Shown piece after piece: positions 1 through 8,911 of a stretch of 64,000 nt of DNA (the first letter of the stretch is position 1; every line of letters starts with the position of its first letter). The translations under genes were made by a program, and so were the position numbers. This DNA is from Jannaschia sp. CCS1 (lineage in GTDB: Bacteria > Pseudomonadota > Alphaproteobacteria > Rhodobacterales > Rhodobacteraceae): assembly GCF_000013565.1 (NCBI RefSeq), contig NC_007802.1, forward strand, positions 434,001 to 498,000. Reading direction: 5' to 3'. Below the pieces are notes generated by a model. It saw only the letters and a program-made list of their open reading frames with translations. It was not told the origin of the DNA and did not search any database.

Positions 1-132
1 TACATCCAGCGGAAGCTGGGGATCGGCTACAACAAGGCCGCGCGTCTGGTGGAGCAGATGGAGGAAAACAGCCTCGTGTCGTCGGCCAACCACGTGGGCA
101 AGCGCGAGATTCTGGTGCCCGAGCAGGATTAG
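1..132 (+). CDS. ftsK: DNA translocase FtsK, C-terminal fragment
   Basis: Only the last 43 codons and the TAG stop are inside the window; the gene begins before base 1. The visible peptide starts [20 protein letters not shown] and ends in [12 protein letters not shown], which is the winged-helix gamma domain that ends FtsK/SpoIIIE translocases. In the family this domain reads the KOPS motifs that orient DNA pumping toward dif at the septum. The lolA gene follows on the same strand after 178 bp, an ftsK-lolA neighbourhood common in alphaproteobacteria. The rest of the motor cannot be judged from here. Confidence 0.93.
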   Translation, partial: YIQRKLGIGYNKAARLVEQMEENSLVSSANHVGKREILVPEQD

Positions 133-310
133 GCTGGCAGCATTACGGCTTGCAAGACCGCGCCTCAGACCGCTCCTCCGCTGACGCGTCCTCGCGGCTT
201 TGCTTCGGCGATCGCGCGCTGTTGATAGGCTGAGACGCGCCGCTGTTATCGCATAGCGCGGCGATCATCCCTATATTTGGGACAAGCCATTCGAACCGGA
301 GCATAATTTC

Positions 311-922
311 ATGTCGATCACACGCCGTCATCTGTTGGGTGCCACTGCCGCCTTTATCCTTGCGGGCACGTCCGCCGCGTTCGCCAATGCTATTCCGCTG
401 GCGCAACTGTCCGGCTATCTGAATGCGATGCAGACGGCGGAAAGTCCGTTCACGCAGATCAACTCGGACGGGACCGTGTCTACGGGAACCGTTTATATTC
501 ATCGCCCGGGCCGGGTGCGGTTTGATTATGATGGCGACGATCTGCTGGTGATGGCTGGTGGAAGCCAAGTGGCGATCTTTGACGGTCGCGCCTCTGGTCC
601 ACCCGAGCAATACCCGCTGGATCAGACGCCCCTGCGGATCATCTTGCAGCGCAATGTGGACCTTGGGCAATCCGGCATGGTGAGCGAACATTCGTTTGAC
701 GGAACGTCCACGCGCGTTGTCGCCCGGGACCCGCAGCGGCCCAACATCGGCTCTATCACGTTGGTGTTTACACCCAATCCGATTGAGCTACGCCAATGGG
801 TTATCACCGACGAAGGCGGTGCGCAGACTACGGTGATCCTGGGCGCGCTGGAGCAAGGGGGACGGATACCCGCGCGCTTCTTCTCGATCCCGCAGGAGGT
901 CAACGCCCGCAACGGCGATTAA
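311..922 (+). CDS. lolA: Outer membrane lipoprotein carrier protein LolA
   Basis: This 203-residue protein is the periplasmic chaperone that carries lipoproteins from the LolCDE exporter to the outer membrane. The N-terminus (MSITRRHLLGATAAF) has a twin-arginine-like pair and a hydrophobic core, with a likely cleavage after AFA near residue 26; Tat or Sec routing is uncertain. The mature part has the LolA pattern of a long beta-sheet half-barrel, for example the segment FTQINSDGT and later VRFDYDGDD. The ATG at 311 has a GGAG about 10 bases upstream. Length fits the family. It follows ftsK on the same strand. No odd features. Confidence 0.9.
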   Translation: MSITRRHLLGATAAFILAGTSAAFANAIPLAQLSGYLNAMQTAESPFTQINSDGTVSTGTVYIHRPGRVRFDYDGDDLLVMAGGSQVAIFDGRASGPPEQYPLDQTPLRIILQRNVDLGQSGMVSEHSFDGTSTRVVARDPQRPNIGSITLVFTPNPIELRQWVITDEGGAQTTVILGALEQGGRIPARFFSIPQEVNARNGD

Positions 923-949
923 GCCTCTGGCTGCCCGGACAGATCAGAC

Positions 950-973
950 GTCAGCAGCTTTCGAGCTGCTGAC
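950..973. terminator. Perfect 10-bp hairpin with TTCG loop between convergent genes
   Basis: The stem is GTCAGCAGCT (950-959) paired with AGCTGCTGAC (964-973) around a TTCG tetraloop. It sits at the meeting point of lolA (plus) and the transglycosylase lipoprotein (minus), and its left part is the stop codon and last codons of the latter. Neither side carries a run of T, so it may act as a 3'-end stabiliser or a Rho-assisted stop rather than a classical intrinsic terminator. Confidence 0.5.
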
Positions 974-1529
974 GATAGCGCTCGGCCCGCGCCTCAACCC
1001 GCCCGGCGACCTCAATCAACCACGGCTTTGAGTTGTAGCTGCCGCGCGCGTAGCCAGTATGCCCCTCGTGGTAGGCGAGGTATTGGCGGCGCGCATCGGT
1101 GAGTGGAATATTGTTCCGCTCGACCGTGAGGTTCATGTACCAGCCCATGAAGTCGGTCGCATCGGCGATATCGGTGCGGTCCGCGCGGCGGTTTCCCGTT
1201 TCCTGTCTGTATTCGTCCCACGTGCCGTCCAGCGCCTGACTGTATCCGACTGCGGAGCTTTGACGCCCCACCGGAATGATCCCGAGGGCGAATTCGAAGG
1301 GGGGGCGAATATCGCCGTCGAAGCGGCTTTCCTGGTGGATCACCGCCATCTGTACATGGACGGGAACGTTCCAGTTCCGCTCGGCGCGGCGCATGGCGCG
1401 AAAGTAATTCGGTCGCTCTGCGATCAATCCACACGCGTTGTCGAGGTTGCGGGGAGAGTTGAATTCCTGCGACCTGCCACACGCAACAAGTGAGGCCGTG
1501 AGGCCTAGCAATAAAGTTCGTCTATACAT
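951..1529 (-). CDS. Lytic transglycosylase (SLT domain) lipoprotein
   Basis: This encodes a 192-residue peptidoglycan lytic transglycosylase of the lysozyme-like SLT fold, probably an outer-membrane lipoprotein. The N-terminus MYRRTLLLGLTASLVAC is a lipoprotein signal with the acylated cysteine at residue 17. The catalytic glutamate is seen in AVIHQESRFDGD (E67), followed by VGYSQALDGTWDEY and a C-terminal AYHEGHTGYARG segment. I chose the ATG at 1529 because it puts the signal peptide directly at the N-terminus; an in-frame upstream extension to 1592 would bury it. The gene converges on lolA and shares a hairpin with it. Confidence 0.85.
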   Translation of the reverse strand: MYRRTLLLGLTASLVACGRSQEFNSPRNLDNACGLIAERPNYFRAMRRAERNWNVPVHVQMAVIHQESRFDGDIRPPFEFALGIIPVGRQSSAVGYSQALDGTWDEYRQETGNRRADRTDIADATDFMGWYMNLTVERNNIPLTDARRQYLAYHEGHTGYARGSYNSKPWLIEVAGRVEARAERYRQQLESC

Positions 1530-1622
1530 TGGCCTGCTCTGCCTATGGGGGTGCCCCGTTTTTCGGAGCGTTATCGGGGGAATATAGCGCAATTCTGATG
1601 CCAGGAAAACTGCTGGTTTACC

Positions 1623-2510
1623 TCACCCGGGCAGAAGGAACGAAAGCGTGATCGGAAGGGCCACAATCGCCAGAAGGGTGGAGGTCACGACAAGGCTGGC
1701 GGCGGCGTCGGGATCGGTTTTGTACCGCTCGGCCATGAGATAGGAGGTGACGCCCACAGGAGTGGCCATTTGCAGGATCAGAACGGCCAGGGGCGCGCCA
1801 GACAGCCCAAACGCGAGGCCGACGCCAATGCCCACCAGCAACCCGATGGACAATTTGATCGCCGAGAGCCCGAAGGCGGGCAGGACGCGAGCGGGTTTCA
1901 GCCGAGCAACGGCGGCACCGAGGGTCAGCAGCATCAGCGGGATGCCCATGTGCCCGATCAGAGTGAGGGAATTCAGCGCAACGTTAGGAGGCGTCCACCC
2001 GGCGGAAAGGAACAGAACGCCGAGGACGGAGGCCCAGAGGATCGGTTCCCGCAGCACGCGCAGAGGGTTCTGCACACCCGCGACCATCCAGAGGCCGACG
2101 GTGAACATGATGATGGCCATAACCGCGAAGATCACGACCGCCAGTCCAAGGCCCGTTTCGCCAAAGGCAAAAAGCGCGAGCGGAAGGCCCAGATTTCCGG
2201 TATTCCCGAACGTCAAAGGGGCCAGATAGGCGCGGGTATCGAGGCGGAACATTCGCACGACAACCCAGGCTCCCAAGGTGATCAGCCCGTAGCAGAGGAT
2301 TGCCGCCATGCTGAGCTGCGCCAGGGCCCGCGGTTCGATATCGGCGGCGACAAGCGTCGTGAAGATCAGGCACGGCACGGCAAGCGTCATGGCCAGGCGG
2401 GTGACGAAGGCTGTCGGATACTCATATCCCGCACGCACCCAGATGAAGCCAGCCGCACCAAGAATGAACACCGGTGCGGTGATGTCCAGCACTGTCAGGG
2501 CAAGGTTCAC
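1623..2510 (-). CDS. Auxin efflux carrier (AEC) family permease
   Basis: The 295-residue product is a polytopic inner-membrane protein of the AEC family, which in bacteria includes putative malonate, malate and other organic-acid transporters. About ten hydrophobic segments are visible. The family's conserved asparagine-rich crossover is seen in LTFGNTGNLGLPLALF, and the C-terminal half has ILQMATPVGVTSYLMAERY. The start is uncertain: I took the GTG at 2510, just before the first membrane segment, with a GGGA upstream; an ATG at 2624 would add 38 residues and overlap hspQ. It is transcribed divergently from hspQ. The substrate is unknown. Confidence 0.8.
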   Translation of the reverse strand: MNLALTVLDITAPVFILGAAGFIWVRAGYEYPTAFVTRLAMTLAVPCLIFTTLVAADIEPRALAQLSMAAILCYGLITLGAWVVVRMFRLDTRAYLAPLTFGNTGNLGLPLALFAFGETGLGLAVVIFAVMAIIMFTVGLWMVAGVQNPLRVLREPILWASVLGVLFLSAGWTPPNVALNSLTLIGHMGIPLMLLTLGAAVARLKPARVLPAFGLSAIKLSIGLLVGIGVGLAFGLSGAPLAVLILQMATPVGVTSYLMAERYKTDPDAAASLVVTSTLLAIVALPITLSFLLPG

Positions 2511-2598
2511 AGACTGTTTCCCATAAGAATCACGGGTCGGGATGGACAACCATGGGGGCGGTTCGATAACTAGACGATTGATACTCTGGGGATGTGCA

Positions 2599-2925
2599 AT
2601 GCTTGAGACGCAAGCAAAATACAATATCGGTCAGATCGTGAAGCACCGCAAACACCCGTTTCGCGGCGTTGTCTTTGATATTGATGCGGAATTCTCGAAC
2701 TCGGATGAGTGGTATGAGGCGATCCCCGAGGATGCGCGGCCCCTGAAGGATCAGCCGTTCTATCACTTGCTGGCCGAGAATGACCAAACCTACTACGTGG
2801 CCTATGTGTCCGAGCAGAATCTTGTGCCCGACGACACCGGAGAGCCCGTGACCCATCCTGACCTTCCCGATCTGTTCGGCGAGTTCAGCAACGGGCACTA
2901 CCCGCTGGAATATCAGCTGAACTAG
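2599..2925 (+). CDS. hspQ: Heat shock protein HspQ / YccV-like
   Basis: This 108-residue protein belongs to the HspQ (YccV, hemimethylated-DNA-binding) family. In enterobacteria HspQ affects DnaA stability and acts as an adaptor for Lon. Family landmarks are KYNIGQIVKHRKHPFRGVVF at the N-terminus, the acidic WYEAIPEDARPLKDQPFYHL centre and YVAYVSEQNLVPDDTGEP near the end. The ATG at 2599 is preferred to the upstream in-frame ATG at 2542, since the family begins at about MLETQAKY and TGGGGA lies just upstream. The gene stands alone and is divergent from the AEC permease. Confidence 0.92.
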   Translation: MLETQAKYNIGQIVKHRKHPFRGVVFDIDAEFSNSDEWYEAIPEDARPLKDQPFYHLLAENDQTYYVAYVSEQNLVPDDTGEPVTHPDLPDLFGEFSNGHYPLEYQLN

Positions 2926-3343
2926 TCCGTCTTTGTGCAACCCCGCCTGCAGCGCCTCTAGCATCGCACTGATTTCACTGCGTTCGGAGGTCATCAGGTT
3001 CATGCCTTCGATGATCAGGCTGAAGAGAAGCGGACGGCCAGAACCGGCGGACACCTGCCCGCGCAGCTGGCACGGGGAGGCGTCATGCATCTTGATCGTC
3101 GTGATGACTTCAAAGAACGATCGCACACACCAGAAGCGTCATCGCACCCAGCATTTGTGACGACAAAAGACACAAGATAATCTCCTGCCACGTCGCTCGG
3201 TCGGTCAGGCCGCCGTTCTGCACTCTTTTTAAAGGGTATCGGGTAACTATGCAGCGCAAGTCACCCCTGTTACATCGACAGGGCAGGCCGGGCTGTGAAG
3301 ATACTGCCCAAATGTTGAGATCAGAAGAAGGCGACGAAGGCCA
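2926..3343. other. 418-bp gap with unassigned minus-strand reading frames
   Basis: No convincing gene fills this gap between hspQ and the type I secretion operon. On the minus strand a frame opening with ATG at 3126 runs MRSFFEVITTIKMHDASPCQ and continues through EGMNLMTSERSEISAMLEAL, which reads like real protein. It has no stop before it runs antisense into hspQ, so it may be the remains of a decayed gene. A second minus frame, GTG 3223 to stop 3110 (37 codons), ends in a hydrophobic stretch MLGAMTLLVCAIVL and overlaps the first by a few bases. Neither matches a family I know. The part near 3230-3343 is likely leader and promoter DNA for the exporter. Confidence 0.3.
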
Positions 3344-5068
3344 ATGCGTGTGACTGCAAAAGATGAGTTGGCCGAATTTCGTCGGCGCAACGCATGGATC
3401 CTTTGGTCTGTCGCGCTGTTCAGCCTGTTCGTGAACCTTCTGATGCTGACCGGGCCGCTTTACATGCTTCAGGTGTATGAACGTGTTTTGGGGTCCGGCA
3501 GTGAAGAGACGTTGCTGGCGCTGTCGGTTCTGGTCGCATTTCTTTTCGCCATGATGGGCATTTTGGACTATGCGCGGGCGCGGGTCGCGGCACGGTTTGG
3601 CGCCCGGATGCAGGAGGCGTTTGACGCCCGTGTATTCCGTGCCGCGCTGGACCGCGCGCAACGCACCGGTCAGGCGCAGACGGCCTTGGGCGATCTGGCC
3701 TCCGTTCAGCGGGTCATGTCGTCGCCGGTCTTTATGGCGGTCTTCGATTTACCATTCACGCCGATCTTCCTGGTGGCGATTTTCTCGTTCCACGTATGGT
3801 TGGGGTGGTTTGCTCTCGGAGCGGCGGTGACCCTGATCATCGTGACCATCATCAACCGTCTGACAACCGCGCAACCCCTTGCGGAGGCGGCAGAAACCGG
3901 GCGCGTCGCCGACCGCATGGCCGGAGAGATGCAATCGTCTGCCGAAGTGATCCGCTCGCTTGGGATGCAGGGGGCCGCCTTTTCGCGATGGCACCGGCAA
4001 CGGGCCCGGGCGCTGGACGTCAGTATGCGGGTGGCGGACCGGGCGGGGGGATATGCAACCCTGTCCAAGACCCTGCGATTGTTCCTGCAATCCGCGATTC
4101 TGGGCCTCGCGGCGCTGTTGGTCCTGCGTGGCGAAATCCGGGCCGGAGCGATGATAGCGGGCTCGATCCTGATGGGGCGCGCATTGGCCCCGATTGACCT
4201 GGCAATTGGCCAGTGGCCGATGATTCAGGAAGCCCTGCGCGGATGGGGCCGTTTGCGCACATTGCTGCTGGAACAGCGCGAAGAACCGGATCGGCTGACC
4301 CTCCCGCGGCCCAAAGCTGCTTTGGAAGTGGCGGGATTGACCATCGCCCCACCGGGCGAAAATAAGCCGTCCCTGCGCGGTGTGTCGTTTCGGCTGGAGC
4401 CGGGTGAGGCCTTGGGCATCATCGGCCCATCGGGTTCCGGGAAATCAACGCTGGCCCGCGCGATCACCGGGGTCTGGCCTGTCGCGGGCGGCTCGATCCG
4501 GCTGGACCGTGCAACGTTGGATCAATACGACCCCGACGCGCTTGGCAAATTGATCGGCTACCTGCCGCAATCCGTCAGCCTGTTTGACGGCACTGTTGCG
4601 GAAAACATCGCACGGCTGGATCCCGAACCCTCCGGAGAGGCGGTGACAGCGGCGGCCGTCGCGGCGGCGGCGGATTCGATGATCCGGGAGCTGCCAAATG
4701 GTTACGACACCGAAGTCTCAGGCCTCGGTACACGGTTGTCGGGCGGGCAAGTTCAGCGTGTGGGTCTTGCGCGCGCGCTCTACGGCAACCCGGTGCTGTT
4801 GGTGCTGGATGAGCCGAATTCCGCCCTTGACCATGAAGGATCGGAGGCCTTGAACAAAGCGGTCCAGGGCATGAAAGCGGCGGGCAACAGTGTCCTGATC
4901 ATGGCGCATAGACCCAATGCTATTCAGGAATGCGATAAGCTGCTGGTCCTGAGCGGTGGCCTCGTCAAAGCCTTCGGTCCCCGCGATGAGGTGCTGGCCA
5001 AGGTTCTGCAAAACAGTGCTGAGGTGCAGCGGGTTACAAACGCGAAAGTCTCGGGGGATCTGACATGA
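3344..5068 (+). CDS. Type I secretion ABC exporter, permease/ATPase (PrtD type)
   Basis: This 574-residue half-transporter is the inner-membrane motor of a type I secretion system. Membrane segments lie in roughly residues 15-290, followed by the nucleotide-binding domain: Walker A GPSGSGKST near 360-370, ABC signature LSGGQVQRVGLARAL from about 465, Walker B LLVLDEP near 485-492 and the H-loop MAHRP near 520. It lacks the N-terminal C39-like domain of HlyB types, so it fits the PrtD/AprD class that exports RTX proteins. It overlaps the adaptor gene by ATGA. No RTX substrate or TolC-type outer-membrane gene is nearby, so the cargo is unknown. Confidence 0.92.
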   Translation: MRVTAKDELAEFRRRNAWILWSVALFSLFVNLLMLTGPLYMLQVYERVLGSGSEETLLALSVLVAFLFAMMGILDYARARVAARFGARMQEAFDARVFRAALDRAQRTGQAQTALGDLASVQRVMSSPVFMAVFDLPFTPIFLVAIFSFHVWLGWFALGAAVTLIIVTIINRLTTAQPLAEAAETGRVADRMAGEMQSSAEVIRSLGMQGAAFSRWHRQRARALDVSMRVADRAGGYATLSKTLRLFLQSAILGLAALLVLRGEIRAGAMIAGSILMGRALAPIDLAIGQWPMIQEALRGWGRLRTLLLEQREEPDRLTLPRPKAALEVAGLTIAPPGENKPSLRGVSFRLEPGEALGIIGPSGSGKSTLARAITGVWPVAGGSIRLDRATLDQYDPDALGKLIGYLPQSVSLFDGTVAENIARLDPEPSGEAVTAAAVAAAADSMIRELPNGYDTEVSGLGTRLSGGQVQRVGLARALYGNPVLLVLDEPNSALDHEGSEALNKAVQGMKAAGNSVLIMAHRPNAIQECDKLLVLSGGLVKAFGPRDEVLAKVLQNSAEVQRVTNAKVSGDLT

Positions 5069-6372
5069 GTGGTGCCAAACGTCCCTCTTGGTCGGTGCGC
5101 GGCCCGATGCTGCTTGGCCTGATTGCACTGCTGGTGCTGGTCGTCGGTTTCGGTGGCTGGTCCGTGTCCAGCACGTTGTCCGGCGCCGTCGTGGCATCCG
5201 GTCAGATTGAGGTTGATCGCAATCGTCAGGCGATCCAGCACCCCGATGGCGGCGTCGTGGCGGAGCTTTTGGTCGACGAAGGCGACCGGGTGGGAGAGGC
5301 GCAGGTTCTTGTCCGCCTAGACACATCAGAGTCGGAGACTGAGCTGGCCGTGGCTCGGGCGCGACTGGCTGAAACCGCCGCTCGCCGTGTGCGCTTGCAG
5401 GCGGAGCGTGACGGGTTGGATCGCCTCACCTTCTCGGAGGATCTGGTCGCGTTTGCGGCTGGCAATCCGGAGATTGCCGAGGTCGTCGCGGGTCAGCGCA
5501 ACCTTTTCGCCGCCCGCGCCGACAGTTTGGCACGCGAGGAGGAACAGCTGCGCGGCCGCATCACCCAGATCGGCACTCAGGTGGATGCCATGCGCGCCCA
5601 GGAGGAGGCTCTGGTCGAGCAGATCACGTTGGTTGAGGACGAACTGGTGCGCCGCGAAGATCTGTTGGAGCGTGGATCCGGTACGGTCGAACCCGTCGTG
5701 CGCCTGCGCCAGGAATTGGTGCAACTGCGCGGGCAGCTTGGCCAAGCCACGGCAGGCCGCGCAGAGGCCGCTGAGCGGATCATCGAGACGGAACTGGCGA
5801 TCCTGCAACTGACAACTACCCAGCGTGAGCAGGCGATTTCCGAGCTTCGGGAACTTCGCGTGACCGAGCAGGAACTGGTTGAACGCACCGCCAATCTGGA
5901 ACGCCGAATTGCGCGCCTGGAATTGCGCGCGCCGGTCGCAGGCACGATCCATGGGCTGACGATCTTTGGCGCCCGCGCTGTCCTGCGTCCCGCAGACCCC
6001 TTCGCTTATATCGTGCCCGAGGGTCGCCCGCTGGTCATTTCCGCCCGCGTGCCCGCCATCGATATCGATCAGGTCTTTGAGGGACAAACGGTATCCCTGA
6101 CCTTCCCCGCGTTTGACCAATCCTCCATGCCCGAGGTGACCGGAGAGGTGGCCCAGGTCTCTGCCGACGCTTTTGTCGATGAGGTCAGCGGCAGCAGTTT
6201 CTACCGGGCCGAGATCACGATGACGGAAGAGCAGGCGCAGCTTCTGGGCGCCCGCGTTCTGATCCCGGGCATGCCGGTAGAAGCGTTTATCCGCACCGAA
6301 GACCGGACGCCGCTGGCCTACCTGTTGGAGCCGTTCACCACCTATTTCTCCCGGGCATTCCGGGAAAGCTAA
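5065..6372 (+). CDS. Type I secretion periplasmic adaptor, HlyD family
   Basis: The 435-residue membrane-fusion protein should bridge the ABC exporter to an outer-membrane channel. It has one N-terminal membrane helix (residues about 12-34), a biotinyl-lipoyl half-motif in GQIEVDRNRQAIQHPDGGVV, a long coiled coil rich in E, R and L from about 95 to 290, and the C-terminal lipoyl/beta-barrel part beginning RLELRAPVAGTIHGL. The end LLEPFTTYFSRAFRES is typical of PrtE/HlyD proteins. The ATG overlaps the exporter stop (ATGA), so the two are translationally coupled. A small hairpin follows the stop. Confidence 0.92.
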   Translation: MSGAKRPSWSVRGPMLLGLIALLVLVVGFGGWSVSSTLSGAVVASGQIEVDRNRQAIQHPDGGVVAELLVDEGDRVGEAQVLVRLDTSESETELAVARARLAETAARRVRLQAERDGLDRLTFSEDLVAFAAGNPEIAEVVAGQRNLFAARADSLAREEEQLRGRITQIGTQVDAMRAQEEALVEQITLVEDELVRREDLLERGSGTVEPVVRLRQELVQLRGQLGQATAGRAEAAERIIETELAILQLTTTQREQAISELRELRVTEQELVERTANLERRIARLELRAPVAGTIHGLTIFGARAVLRPADPFAYIVPEGRPLVISARVPAIDIDQVFEGQTVSLTFPAFDQSSMPEVTGEVAQVSADAFVDEVSGSSFYRAEITMTEEQAQLLGARVLIPGMPVEAFIRTEDRTPLAYLLEPFTTYFSRAFRES

Positions 6373-6383
6373 ACGCCCTTTCC

Positions 6384-6401
6384 ATGGGCCGCGTGGCCCA
6401 T
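6384..6401 (+). terminator. Short hairpin after the type I secretion operon
   Basis: ATGGGCC (6384-6390) pairs perfectly with GGCCCAT (6395-6401) around GCGT, 12 bases after the adaptor stop codon. Only TT follows, so it is a weak terminator candidate that may separate the operon from ridA. Confidence 0.3.
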
Positions 6402-6438
6402 TACGGTCGCCGCAAATCAGCATGGGAAGGGCCAGATC

Positions 6439-6906
6439 ATGGGCGGAAATTTTGAAAAACGACTTGGTGACCTTGGTGTCACCCTGGGTGACGCAACGGC
6501 GCCCGCGGCCAATTATGTGCCTTTCGTTCAGGTCGGTGACACGCTCTACGTCTCGGGCCAGATCTCCATCGAAAACGGACAGATGATCACTGGCCGGATC
6601 GGCGCTGATCTGACGGTGGAGGAGGGGGCGGCAGCAGCCAAAGTCTGCGCGATCAACCTTCTGGCGCAAGTGAAGGCAGCGTGCGGTGGAGACCTCGACA
6701 AGCTCGCGCGTGTGGTCAAACTGACAGGTTTCGTGAATTCCACACCTGATTTTGGCGATCAGCCCAAGGTGATAAACGGCTGCTCGGATTTTCTGGTGGA
6801 GGCTTTGGGCGATGCGGGGCGCCACGCCCGCTCAGCAGTCAGTGCGGGCGCATTGCCGTTCAATGTCGCGGTTGAGATCGAAGGCATCTTCCAGATCAAG
6901 CCATGA
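6439..6906 (+). CDS. RidA family (YjgF/L-PSP) protein
   Basis: The 155-residue product belongs to the RidA/YjgF superfamily, whose typical members hydrolyse reactive 2-aminoacrylate and related enamines or imines in the cytosol. Landmarks are YVPFVQVGDTLYVSGQI near the N-terminus and the ending RSAVSAGALPFNVAVEIEG with the family arginine in the RHARSA stretch. Its length is longer than RidA itself (about 128) and fits the YjgH/YoaB-like subgroup that often keeps company with other enzymes. Its stop overlaps the start of the glycerophosphodiesterase gene (ATGA), so the pair is probably one transcript. The exact substrate is not predictable. Confidence 0.85.
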   Translation: MGGNFEKRLGDLGVTLGDATAPAANYVPFVQVGDTLYVSGQISIENGQMITGRIGADLTVEEGAAAAKVCAINLLAQVKAACGGDLDKLARVVKLTGFVNSTPDFGDQPKVINGCSDFLVEALGDAGRHARSAVSAGALPFNVAVEIEGIFQIKP

Positions 6907-7679
6907 ATCCGGCCCTTCCACCTGAATTCCTCGACCGACCGCTGACCCATCGCGGTCTGCATGACCGCAGTAAGGGCGTGATCGAGAACAGTGCCGGTGC
7001 GGTCCGTGCAGCGGTGGCGCACGGCTACGGGATTGAGATTGACGTCCAGCTGACCTCGGACGGGGCGGCGATGGTGTTTCACGATGAGCGATTGGATCGT
7101 CTGACGGGCGAAAGCGGCCCGATCCGGGGATGGGCGGCGCGCGATCTGGTGAACCTCACGCTGACCGGATCAAGCGAAACGGTCCCGACGCTCCCGGAGG
7201 TGCTGGAGATCGTGGGTGGCAGGGTGCCCTTGTTGATCGAGTTGAAAGACCAGTCCGGCGGCACCGGCTCTGCCCCCGATGAGTTGGAACGTGCAGTGGC
7301 GAAGGCGCTGGAGGGTTACGAAGGCCTCGTCGCCGTCATGTCGTTCAACCCCCACATGGTCGCCAACATGGCCAAGCGCGCGCCAAGCGTGCCGCGAGGG
7401 ATCGTGACCGATGGCTATACCGAGACGGAATGGCCCGACCTGTCGCCCGACACCTTGCAAGCCCTGCGCGAAATCGGTGCCTTTGATGCCGTTGGAGCCA
7501 GCTTCATCAGCCACAATTGGGAGGATTTGGCCGCCCCCCGCGTGGCAGAGCTGAAGGCCAGGGGCGTGCCGATCCTGTGCTGGACCGTGAAATCGGCCGA
7601 GGATGAGGCACAAGCGCGCCGCGTGGCCGACAACATCACGTTCGAGGGCTACACGCCCACGCCTCGCGCCAAGGATTGA
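6903..7679 (+). CDS. Glycerophosphodiester phosphodiesterase
   Basis: This 258-residue GDPD-family enzyme should hydrolyse glycerophosphodiesters to glycerol 3-phosphate and an alcohol. The TIM-barrel active-site pattern is complete: THRGLHD with the catalytic histidine, IENSAGAVRAAVAHG, the metal ligands in GIEIDVQLTSDG and MVFHDERLDRLTG, and ELKDQSG later. There is no signal peptide, so it is cytosolic. It starts inside the ridA stop (ATGA), and the acyltransferase gene follows after about 50 bases. It is slightly short but complete for a bacterial GDPD. Confidence 0.9.
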   Translation: MNPALPPEFLDRPLTHRGLHDRSKGVIENSAGAVRAAVAHGYGIEIDVQLTSDGAAMVFHDERLDRLTGESGPIRGWAARDLVNLTLTGSSETVPTLPEVLEIVGGRVPLLIELKDQSGGTGSAPDELERAVAKALEGYEGLVAVMSFNPHMVANMAKRAPSVPRGIVTDGYTETEWPDLSPDTLQALREIGAFDAVGASFISHNWEDLAAPRVAELKARGVPILCWTVKSAEDEAQARRVADNITFEGYTPTPRAKD

Positions 7680-7730
7680 CCCAAGCCCGCGCGGCCCCAT
7701 CTGTACGAAGACCCGCAGCGGAGCGTTGTC

Positions 7731-8894
7731 TTGGACGGTGACACCCAGATCAGCATCGAGGCTCTTACCTCCCTGTCGCAGATCACGGCGGAGGAGTGGG
7801 ATGCCTGCGCCTGCCCGGAAGATGGCAGACCTCTCGACCCATTCACCACATATCGGTTTCTGGATGCGCTGGAACAATCGGGCAGCGTCGGACCCGGCAG
7901 TGGATGGCAGCCCCGCTATCTGGTGGCGCGGATGGACGACCAAGTGATCGCCTGCGCGCCGATGTACGCCAAGGGCCATTCGCAGGGCGAATATATCTTC
8001 GACCACAATTGGGCGCACGCCTATGAGAATGCCGGCGGCGCGTATTATCCCAAACTGCAAATCGCGGCTCCGTTTACGCCAGCCACCGGGCGGCGGTTCC
8101 TGACCCGCCCCGGCCATGATGCCACGGGGATCTCGGCGCTGATCCAGGGCGCGGTTCAGATTGCGGCGGACAATGATTTGTCGTCGCTGCACGTCACCTT
8201 CTGCACCGAGGATGAGGCGATTGCCGGAGAACGTATCGGTCTGATGCGCCGGTGGTCGCAGCAATTTCATTGGGTGAATGACGGTTACGCTGATTTCGAC
8301 GGGTTCCTCGCCAGCCTGTCGTCTCGCAAGCGCAAGAACATCCGCAAGGAACGGGCGCGGGCGCAGGCATTCGGCGGAGAGATCGTGAGCCTCACCGGCG
8401 CTCAGATCAAGGCAGAGCATTGGGATGCTTTCTGGCACTTCTACCAGGACACCGGTGCGCGCAAATGGGGCACGCCGTATCTGACCCGCGCGTTCTTCGA
8501 TATCGTCCATGAAACGCTGACTGATGATATGCTGCTGTGTCTTGCCATCCGCGAAGGGCAACCTGTGGCGGGCGCGCTCAATTTCATCGGTGCCGATACG
8601 CTCTATGGGCGCTATTGGGGTTGCGTGGAAGATCACCCGTGCCTGCACTTCGAGCTCTGCTATTATCAGGCGATCGACTATGCGATTGCCAACGGGTTGA
8701 GCCGGGTCGAGGCCGGTGCGCAAGGGGCGCACAAGCTGGCGCGCGGGTATTTGCCCGTCGCGACGCATTCGCTGCATTGGGTGCGCGATGCGGGGTTTGC
8801 CGAGGCCATCGGGCGGTATCTTGAGGCCGAGCGGGAGGCCGTGGACGAGGAGATTGAAGTGCTGACAGGATACGGCCCGTTCAAGCGGGCTTAG
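7731..8894 (+). CDS. COG3146 (DUF482) GNAT-like acyltransferase
   Basis: The 387-residue product belongs to the peptidogalycan-biosynthesis-like acyltransferase family (COG3146/DUF482), built from two GNAT/FemX-like folds. Seen in the sequence: [19 protein letters not shown] near the start, [19 protein letters not shown], the basic [19 protein letters not shown] and the conserved [18 protein letters not shown] end. The start used is a TTG at 7731, with GGAG a few bases upstream; there is no better in-frame ATG before the conserved region. It follows ridA and the GDPD on the same strand and precedes phhB by 17 bases, suggesting a common transcript. Its natural acceptor is unknown. Confidence 0.8.
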   Translation: MDGDTQISIEALTSLSQITAEEWDACACPEDGRPLDPFTTYRFLDALEQSGSVGPGSGWQPRYLVARMDDQVIACAPMYAKGHSQGEYIFDHNWAHAYENAGGAYYPKLQIAAPFTPATGRRFLTRPGHDATGISALIQGAVQIAADNDLSSLHVTFCTEDEAIAGERIGLMRRWSQQFHWVNDGYADFDGFLASLSSRKRKNIRKERARAQAFGGEIVSLTGAQIKAEHWDAFWHFYQDTGARKWGTPYLTRAFFDIVHETLTDDMLLCLAIREGQPVAGALNFIGADTLYGRYWGCVEDHPCLHFELCYYQAIDYAIANGLSRVEAGAQGAHKLARGYLPVATHSLHWVRDAGFAEAIGRYLEAEREAVDEEIEVLTGYGPFKRA

Positions 8895-8911
8895 GTGGAG
8901 GAACAGGAGTA

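Noticed and set aside
260-310. A TTCGAA-containing stretch before lolA that recalls a tRNA T-loop
   Set aside because: No acceptor, D or anticodon stem can be built around it and the T-stem does not pair.
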